Source of the DNA: Nereocystis luetkeana
Taxonomy: Eukaryota > Sar > Phaeophyceae > Laminariales > Laminariaceae
Direction: 5' to 3'
DNA length: 64,000 bases
Assembly: GCA_031213475.1 (NCBI GenBank)
Contig: JARUPZ010000010.1
Span: 4,938,776 to 5,002,775, forward strand
Shown here piece by piece: positions 56,894 through 64,000 of the stretch. The notes under the pieces were generated by a model. The model ran no database searches and was not told where the DNA came from. It saw only the letters and a list, made by a program, of their open reading frames with translations. Positions within the stretch are counted from its first letter, which is position 1. Every line of letters starts with the position of its first letter. Both the position numbers and the translations under genes were made by a program.

Positions 56894-59603
56894 TCATATC
56901 AACGCAGAGAGCCATTCCCGTACCAGCGTTAGTGCAGCGTGCAGGGGGGGGGGCACGAACGGCTCCTCCACGCCGTGAGGGTGCCGTTGCTCGATGGCAA
57001 TGTTGATCTTGGTGGTGAAAATATGCTTGTACAGGTGGAAATGTCGATAGTAGCTGCGGAAAGAAAAGTGTGCGCGACGAGCGAGTGAACAAAAAGCGGC
57101 GCAATGAGCACAAATCTATGGCAAACAGTGCCCTTAATGAATTGCGTGTAGCGCTGTTGTTCACACGCGCCCAGTCGTCATCGGTGTGGCTTGAGGTGGC
57201 TGACTATAACACAAAACACAGCCATGCCTGAAAATGCCTTTTTTCACCAAAACAAGTGCGAACGACATTGAATAATTGATACTACGCAGTGCTGAGGAAT
57301 TCCGTTTTCGTGGACCACGCTACCAACAGCAGGACGAAGCTCATGGGAGATGGCGCGTATGATCTATAACAGTAAGGATCGCCGTTATTACTAACGGTAG
57401 ACTACCAGGGAGTAGTGTAGCTCAACGTATAGAGATAGTTCCTTCTACCTAAAACATTCTTCTGCGTCGATTGAAAAACGTTCCTCACATAAATGCAGGC
57501 CGAAGCAGACAAAGATCAACCCAGCATCTTCAACCGAAACCACGGAGAGAAGTTTTTCGGAGAAGTAAATACCAAACGCACGACAGGATTCAGGTTCCGT
57601 GAAAGTAACATAGTTACCGGCCATCAAACAAAGCCATAAACGAGGCCACGAGCGGCGGTTAATAAAGTCAATAGCATATCTGGATATGTGGAAAGGGGGG
57701 AGGGGGAGGGGAGCTTGCCTGTTGGACACGTAGTCCGTGATCGCGCCGATGTCTTTAGGACAGAGAACGCCGGTCGTCCATGGTGGTCGGTCTACGGCAT
57801 GTCGGAGAATAAGTTCCTCAAACCGATCGAAAGATGCCCTCAAGGACGACTTCGAATCGTTGGTGGCCATGTCCTTTTTCGAAAGCGAAAGATGTGGGCG
57901 TAGGCAACCGGGCTCAGGAAAGCGAGGTATATCGGGTCGTGATTGCTGGGCAGATTGAGATAGGCGTCCTGGGTCGCTTTGGAGGCAAATTCTGACAGAG
58001 TACCAGTGCCTGGTATTAATAGTGAGAAGGGGCGTGAGTTTTTCAACGGGCACCCACTCTATTCCGCGCAGCCGAATAGGTAAACCAATGCGTGCGAGAA
58101 ACAACCCCATGATTCTACCACGCGCGCGCAACGAAGGTAGGAGCGTCGTCCGGTGGACCTCGTCCTCCTATGCTGCAGGCGAACGGTACCGAAGCGGTGA
58201 CTCAACAAATTCATGCTCGAATGCACTCGAGGTCCCGGAAGCCGCTCTATCCCTTGGCTTCTGTTTCACTGCCGCCTTGGTGGAAGTACACGAGCCTCAA
58301 CCACTATGTGCGATGAATGTGTCAACCTCAACAAACAAAGACAACCAGATAACGTTCATGCAGACTACGTTACTGTTGTAACAAACCTTCTCATAGAAAA
58401 GAGCCCGACAAGCAGCTAAGCCTTCGGTTTTCGAGGGAATAAGAAATTTGGGAGTGGTTATGCTGATGAAGTTAGTGTGGCGCATTCCTTTCTTAGCTAA
58501 GAAATCTAGTATGGGTCAGTATCCCGGTTCTTGAGAGGGGGCCGGGACTGCATACCGTCAATAGAAAGCATGTGAATAGCGGGCTTTAGGTCGATGCTTC
58601 GTTGGAAGTACTTAGAGGGGGGGGGGGTGAACTCAATATCATGCATAGTCGAACCATAGACCCTCGCATCCCTACAATGCCGTGATGGAGTACGTCGGGT
58701 TTTCACCGACAAGGCAGACATTGCCTGCACCAAGCGCGAAGCGCCGTGAGGTGTTGAGCGAGTCGCATGAAGGGCGAGCTGCATCCGACTATAAAACGCT
58801 TTTGAGGCGGACTTTCTCGCCTATGGATGACAGCGTCAATATATTGAAGTATTTCCCGGTAAGCCATTTCCAGAGACCGCACTAGGTTTACTATGCAACT
58901 GCCTAGCGGGCGCCTTACCATATACACACTGCGTGATACGATCATCTCCCTTGTTCGGAGTTGAGGTTCTCCGCCCACAAAATATCTAACTCGACCGCCA
59001 GCCGTGGTGACCGCCGAAAACAAAACGGGATCCTGGTTGTCTAGCTCATGCAGCGAGAGGCGTGTTTTACAGCGTCGTCGCCAACCAACGTCAACCCAAC
59101 CTATATATATATATACCTTGTATACAATATCGTACTTGGAGGGGTGGGGGGCTCATTCGCAGTTTGAAGGATGGGATGCACGGGCGGGGGTGGTTTAGGA
59201 GGTATTTTGTGCGTAAAATCGCTTTGGCGCGTCGCACTACAGCAGTATTGCGGGGTTTTTTTTACGAGTGGTCTTCGTTTTAGTTTCTTGGTCAATTGTT
59301 GACATTTACACACGCTACATATTGTCGGATGGCAAACATAGTTATATTATAGTAATAAACATGTAACATCGTATGAGTCTCACCTCGTCCAAAACATCTC
59401 TCATGATGGACAGGAATGTTGACGTAGCACGAGCGTCGAAACGCCGCTCCTTGCAGAAAGCGTAGTTGTAGTAGTGGAAGTCCAGCACAATGTTTTCCTT
59501 GTCCGTCAACTGTTCTATTCTAGTGATGGCATCGTCATCACCCGGTCCACCCTCTCTCTCGTCGCTCTTGGACGCCCCAAGCCCGAGGTACACTGCCAGG
59601 AGC
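56894..59603 (-). CDS. CFAP119/CCDC189-like flagellar protein, three 3' exons
   Basis: Exons 59603-59384, 57873-57719 and 57053-56894 join in phase (0, then 2) and end at a TGA. Recognisable stretches in order are LLAVYLGLG, DKENIVLDFHYYNYAFCKER, ATSTFLSIMRDVLDE, FDRFEELILRHAVDRPPW, CPKDIGAITDYVSN and YYRHFHLYKHIFTTK. This order and spacing match CFAP119 (CCDC189, DUF4464), a protein linked to motile cilia and sperm flagella, where the equivalent block is an F-x-x-F-x-x-L helix, an RPPF motif, DYV and YFRH-x-K-LYKY-x-FT. The second intron (57718-57054) begins GCAAGC, a classic GC-AG donor. The first exon found may extend upstream past an alternative acceptor (FSDSWLLFRLLAVYLG reads on without a stop). 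No start codon was identified. The C-terminus after EEPFV is family-variable. Confidence 0.75.
58600..59110 (+). repeat. Long dispersed repeat, copy 2
   Basis: Sister of 33150-33680, starting with a G run and GTGAACTCAATATCATGCAT and ending near GTCAACCCAACCTATATA. It lies in an intron of the CFAP119-like gene. Confidence 0.65.
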
Positions 59604-62600
59604 CTGAAGAGGAGCCAGGAGTCCGAAAAACTGTGGTGTAAGCTCTGCTATCATTTGTCCGACCAAGCACGTGAACCAACCCTCCCCCCCCCCCTGTACT
59701 TTATCCCGCCTGCAACCACCGACGTTTTTTATTGTGGTCGACGCGCAAACTTCCGCTGCACTCGGGAATAACGCGCTCCGATGCACTACAAAATCCCATT
59801 GCTGGTACGTGCGTAGTGGCCCCGCGCTTCCGATCGTCCGTAGGATTTACGAGCTCGCAACCCCCCCCTTTTGTACGACTGCTGTGCTGCAGGTCGAGCT
59901 TTCCATAAAAGGTTTGTCCTATACGAAGTATACCGGTACAAATGTGTCAGCTGTGGGTAATACCGATTGTAGAGTCGAAGCTCATCTGTGCAAGCTGCGC
60001 CAGGTTGCGGGTTACTGGTTATGATCGAAAATGTGTTTGATTGGGCAAGGGTTGGAGGTTCTGATCCTGGAGGACGTCTTCACATATGGAGACGTGAGAG
60101 CAACGCTTGACAACAACCGAGGGTCGCTGCAGGAACTGTCAGCGCCTCCATGTTCAAATATGAATGAACTTTGGAGTACTGCATGCGCGTGCTCGGACGC
60201 AATTGGGTCGTTGACATCTTTACAATACGTGCTGTGGTACCGTTGCCAAAAGTTGGCGATTGCAGCACGGACTCGCGCGTATATTTTCGCATCACCACCT
60301 ACTGCCTTCTTGGGGTACAGTAGTCCTGCACAGTACTCATTCGTCATCTCTCAGCACCCCCTTATAGTTTTACTCACGTTTTGCATTGAGTGTGCTCTAG
60401 CGCAGCTTCGAGGCAGCTGATCTGCTCAGCGCTGAAGTGCTTCCATGCGACCGATGTAGCCTGCACGTAGGATGAAGGGGCAGCACGCAAGATGCTGGTA
60501 TTAATACTCGTAGTACTGCTATGCGGTGTTGATCGCCCGAAAAGCCAGCACATCTTTTCAAGTGCACCTACTGTAGTACACGTTGTAAATAATATCGATT
60601 CTACCCCGATGAATATACCTCACAACAGTGGCAGCAGGGCCTGTGTGGTTTATTCTCACTACAATTCACGGTCTCATACACAGTTAACTGACGCGATCCT
60701 CTGGTGGAGAAAGCCAGCCTACTACGGTACGTAGCGATTCCGACAACAATGACCTGGCGAAGAATAGATCGATGCTCTTGGTGATTTTCCCCGTCGCTAC
60801 GTCCGAGTACAACAATCGCCGAAAATCATGAAAACAGCCCTCTCTGCTCGCTGCCACGGGGCGAACACCCTCATACGATCATCGAGCCTGGGATACCAGT
60901 GACACCTCACCATACGTCTCCTGTTTGTGTCCTCAAGTCCACGAAAGGAGAGTGTATCTCTGTCTCGATGTCTCAATGCTGCACTCGGTAGACATGGAGA
61001 CGACACGAAACGCCAGCATGCGGCGGAATAACAGAAGCACACACAAATCCAGTCAAATGTTGGACGAAATGCGGCGGAATTGATGGCGGCAGTCGACACT
61101 TTTCGAGCTTTGACCGTTGGCCACGACGGTAGGGGGGGCATCGACGATGCAGCGACTTAGGAACCCGGGCGAGGTGGTATAAACACCAACTAGGAAGAAT
61201 ACCAAACCGGTGATTTGTAGCCCACATACAAATTATCGTGGTGTATCTTTCATTAATAGTACGTACGACCGATGTCAACTACCAACCACAACAGTAGCAA
61301 CACGTTTTAATAAAGTACGAAAGTAAACTGTATGGTAGAGAACGTACAGGCGAGCGCTGCGGTCCATGTCAGGTGCTGTACGCCGCTATCCTCGCATGCC
61401 ACCGCCTTCACACTTGCTGGCTGGTGTCACGCGTAGGAGCACCGCTGCGTATATGAATGCATAGGGTGAACCACAAGCAGGACGGTGCCACCGATCGAGG
61501 TTCTTTCAAATGCCGTGAAAGTAGTCGGCGCGACCCACGAAAGTTTCCTAGATATAGGAGAGATGCCGCAGATCGATGTTGTGTGTTTCGGTGCCTTCGT
61601 ACGTTCGCACGAAGATACGAGTACGAGTACGCAGCCGCTTTCAATGGAAAGCATCGCGCTGATTTTTTATAGCGTGAAATGACACGCCCTCCCCTCTCCT
61701 CTTCGTTCGAGTAGCATCTCGTTCATGCAACGTTGCTTCCTCGAAGCGCAACGTCTCTCCTCTTCGTTCGAGTAGCATCTCGTTCAGCAACGTTGCTTCC
61801 TTCGAAGCGCAACGTTGCTCTCTTGCACCTTGTGTGCGAGTTCAGTAGATCTGATGTACCAGTTGCTCGTACCTGGTACGTATGTGACTACCTGGTACGC
61901 ATTTTGCCATATTGTCTCTGTGGAATAACGTGTACTGGCAGAGTTCAAATTAGAACCGACGACGAGTACCAATAGTTGACTTCTGAGCTGTGTTTCTTAT
62001 CACGAAATGAAAGGAACCATCATCACAGAAATCACGCACATCAAAGGAACCCCTCAGCTTGCTAATCTGAGCATCGATCCATTTTGTGGTTGAACTCACA
62101 GCAGTAAATTTGCGGTGTTAATAAAACATCGTTCGACAGCAAATAAAATTCATGGATGCCGTACTCGTACCAAGCAGCGGCCATGTTGGGTCCGAGTGGT
62201 ACCCGGTTCAACATATTTGAGCAGGTACGAAAGTACTGTTATGTATGCAGCTCTCAGACTGGTAATACTGCGCATCAGCACCCCAACCGGTGACCCCGAG
62301 GGCGGTCGATACATGAAACTGTCGTCCATCATCTCGAAGCAGGTATACGAACGAGACCCCTCCGGAGAAAGAAAGCAACCCCGGTTCAGGAACCTTTTCG
62401 CGCCCAACCACATTGTTTTTTCCGTGTTGCCCACTCTAGCTTAGAACTGCAGTAACTGTAAATACTGTAGAGTACGGGCGGCGGATCTACGAGAAAGAGA
62501 AAATCCTTCGCCCTCACTCAGTCCCTGCGGGACATGACTTTAGCAAGACCCCCGCGAACGGCGCTTCGCAAGGCTCCCAGCCTCCCCCCAGCTCCCGCGA

Positions 62601-62625
62601 GACCCCCCCCTCCACTAGCACCCAC
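59604..62625. other. Unassigned region between the CFAP119-like and NSF-like genes
   Basis: The first exons of the CFAP119-like gene and the later exons of the NSF-like gene should both be here, but none could be fixed. Contains the 63 bp tandem duplication. Confidence 0.4.
61690..61816 (+). repeat. 63 bp tandem duplication
   Basis: Two head-to-tail copies of a segment containing CTCTTCGTTCGAGTAGCATC and GCAACGTTGCTTCCTCGAAG; the second has single-base indels. Confidence 0.75.
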
Positions 62626-63147
62626 TTCAAGCAATGCCTGCTCAAAGTTTCGAACGGTTACCACAAGCCTAGTATTCCCGCCTTCCTCCGCCGGCGCGAC
62701 CCCAGCACCTGCGAAATTAATCTCACTGCTGCCCGACTTTGATGTTGGTACCCCATCTTGCGTCGTCCTTGACGCCTCTCTCTCCCCTGCTTGCACCGCG
62801 CCCGCAGCTAGCGGCAGCGGCAGCGGCAGCGGCGCATGGTTGCCGTCTCTTCGTCCCACCCCATCCTTGTCACCGCTTAAGCTGTTGTCGTCGTTGTCGT
62901 CGTCGCCGGTAGTGGCGGCAGCGGATGCCTGGCTTGGGTCTGGCTGCCTCCAGTCGGCAATGGCAAAGCTGGTGGCGGAGCGCACGAGCCCTGCCAGGTC
63001 GGCGCCACTGAACCCGCGGGTTTTCTGAGCGAGGGAGGCGTCTTCAACTTCGGGGGACACCAGCCCCGCGTCCCTGGCCTTGCGGAGGTGTATTGTGAGG
63101 ATTTGCCGTCGCCCGCCCACGTCCGGCAGCGGGATGGGCATGCACAC
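62626..63147 (-). CDS. NSF-type AAA ATPase, one internal exon (end of D1 domain), partial
   Basis: A 174-codon exon follows a pyrimidine-rich acceptor (TACTGTAG at 63148). It reads MPIPLPDVGGRRQILTIHL, then GLVSPEVEDASLAQKTRGFS, GADLAGLVRSATSFAIADW, and after a long insert LVVTVRNFEQALLE, with a likely GTGGGT donor at 62625. In NSF (vesicle-fusing ATPase, which disassembles SNARE complexes) the same order occurs at the C-terminal lid of the first ATPase domain: LPD-x-x-GR-x-QIL-x-IH, NFSGAE-x-EGLV, and the DF-x-x-AL helix. The insert of about 90 residues, rich in Ser, Asp, Gly and Leu-Pro repeats, is unusual. Walker motifs must lie upstream, beyond or near the window end; the following exon below 62626 was not found. 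The open frame continues to a TGA at 62518, which would give a truncated product if the donor is not used. Confidence 0.65.
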
Positions 63148-64000
63148 CTACAGTAACGAAGCAAGGGAACGGTAGAGTGAATCGGGGCGGCAGGACGGCC
63201 CACCATTGACGCAGGACGGGTGACGCAACGTTTTTTCGGTAAGGCCAGGGTCAAGAAAATCCGCGCGGTTCAAGGTACTGTTGTGCGTGATGCCAGGACG
63301 GATCAGGGCAGCAATGTTAATGATAGCGATATCAAATTGGTCCACATCTTCAAGGCGCTGAACATCTTCAAGGTGCTGCGGACTGCTTGCAGGCGCTACG
63401 CGACAGCGGACGGGCGTGGAAGGGCGCTTCCGGCACCGGCGCTTGTACTTGAAGGGGGGTCGGGTACGACGTTCGTTTCACGTTCCGGACGCCATCTACT
63501 GGGCGATCCGCTGGATTTCAACGGCCCTTTCTTTAGTACGCCTCCACACCGGGAAAACCATTTCCCGTTTTTCATCGCCACACGGGGAAAATAAGTAACG
63601 AAGCCTAGAACGATGAACAGCTAAAGAATAATCGTTGAAAAATAATAATACCCTACGGCAGGGTGGGGGCGGGACAAGGAACTACACGAACAAAAAAAAA
63701 TGCGGGAATGGCGGGCTGGGGGCTGGTTTCTGTGCTATGTGGCCTTTGCTTTTCCGTTCGTTGGGGTTTTCGTCTTTTGTCACGTCTCAAAAACCGACGT
63801 TCGCGTACTTGAAGATATGTACAGAGTTATACTACTGGTGCCGCCTTGGTTAACGCTTAGAAGAGGAGGAGTTGCTTCCCACTGCCGACATTGCCAAAGC
63901 GCCTATATATTCAACGCAGCCTCCAGCACCCCCTCAAGCGAGAGCAGGAACGGGAACTAGATCGCAAGCATTCATGACCTAAAATGTACGTACTCGTATA
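63148..64000. other. Presumed intron of the NSF-like gene
   Basis: A minus-strand frame (FDIAIINIAALIRPGITHN at about 63345-63280) echoes the ALLRPG word expected just upstream in AAA proteins but lacks the arginine after it and is not in a convincing exon. Confidence 0.35.

Noticed and set aside
60031..60420. 129-codon plus-strand frame
   Set aside because: No recognised domain and the opposite strand is open as well; not enough to call a gene.

Overview
This is eukaryotic nuclear DNA. Coding sequence occurs as short exons separated by introns of hundreds to thousands of bases with GT-AG (sometimes GC-AG) borders. Introns and intergenic DNA are full of small inverted-repeat elements, poly-G tracts and CAG/TAG microsatellites. 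There are no bacterial-style operons. Together with genes for flagellar/centriolar proteins (CFAP119-like, CCDC77-like), this fits an intron-rich stramenopile with swimming cells, most likely a brown alga of the Ectocarpus type. The organism is inference. I read no RNA gene, CRISPR array or organellar DNA.

Layout. 1-11.5 kb is mostly repeat DNA: a decayed LINE-type reverse-transcriptase remnant at 1.35-2.03 kb and, from 4.3 kb, the left half of a nested inverted repeat spanning 4.3-15.0 kb. 11.5-23.5 kb (+) holds a coiled-coil gene resembling CCDC77; nine exons join in frame and some lie inside the inverted repeat. 26.4-40.3 kb (-) holds the main gene: ten exons in compatible phase encode a calmodulin-lysine N-methyltransferase-like domain followed, in one continuous exon, by a P-loop kinase of the YFH7/uridine-kinase-like family. 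It ends beside a tandem array of decayed copies of its own last exon. 42.4-42.7 kb (-) has the last two exons of an unrecognised gene. 44.3-46.0 kb (-) is a two-exon, 77-residue mitochondrial protein resembling the F1F0-ATPase inhibitor. 50.1 and 52.8-53.2 kb (-) hold exons of unrecognised genes. 56.9-59.6 kb (-) is a CFAP119/CCDC189-like gene. 62.6-63.1 kb (-) is one exon of an NSF-type AAA ATPase that continues out of the window.

Dispersed repeats fill the rest. They include two families of roughly 100 bp perfect-hairpin (MITE-like) elements, a poly-G-led family, two long direct repeats, a 29 bp minisatellite, a long TAG/CAG microsatellite, and a very common TACCAGGT/ACCTGGTA word.

The genes do not form one pathway. 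Two (CCDC77-like, CFAP119-like) point to the centriole/flagellum, one to mitochondrial ATP synthase control, one to vesicle fusion. The methyltransferase-kinase fusion is the best candidate for something not described before. Exon borders were read by eye from splice consensus, phase and remembered family motifs. First exons and upstream ends are often unresolved.
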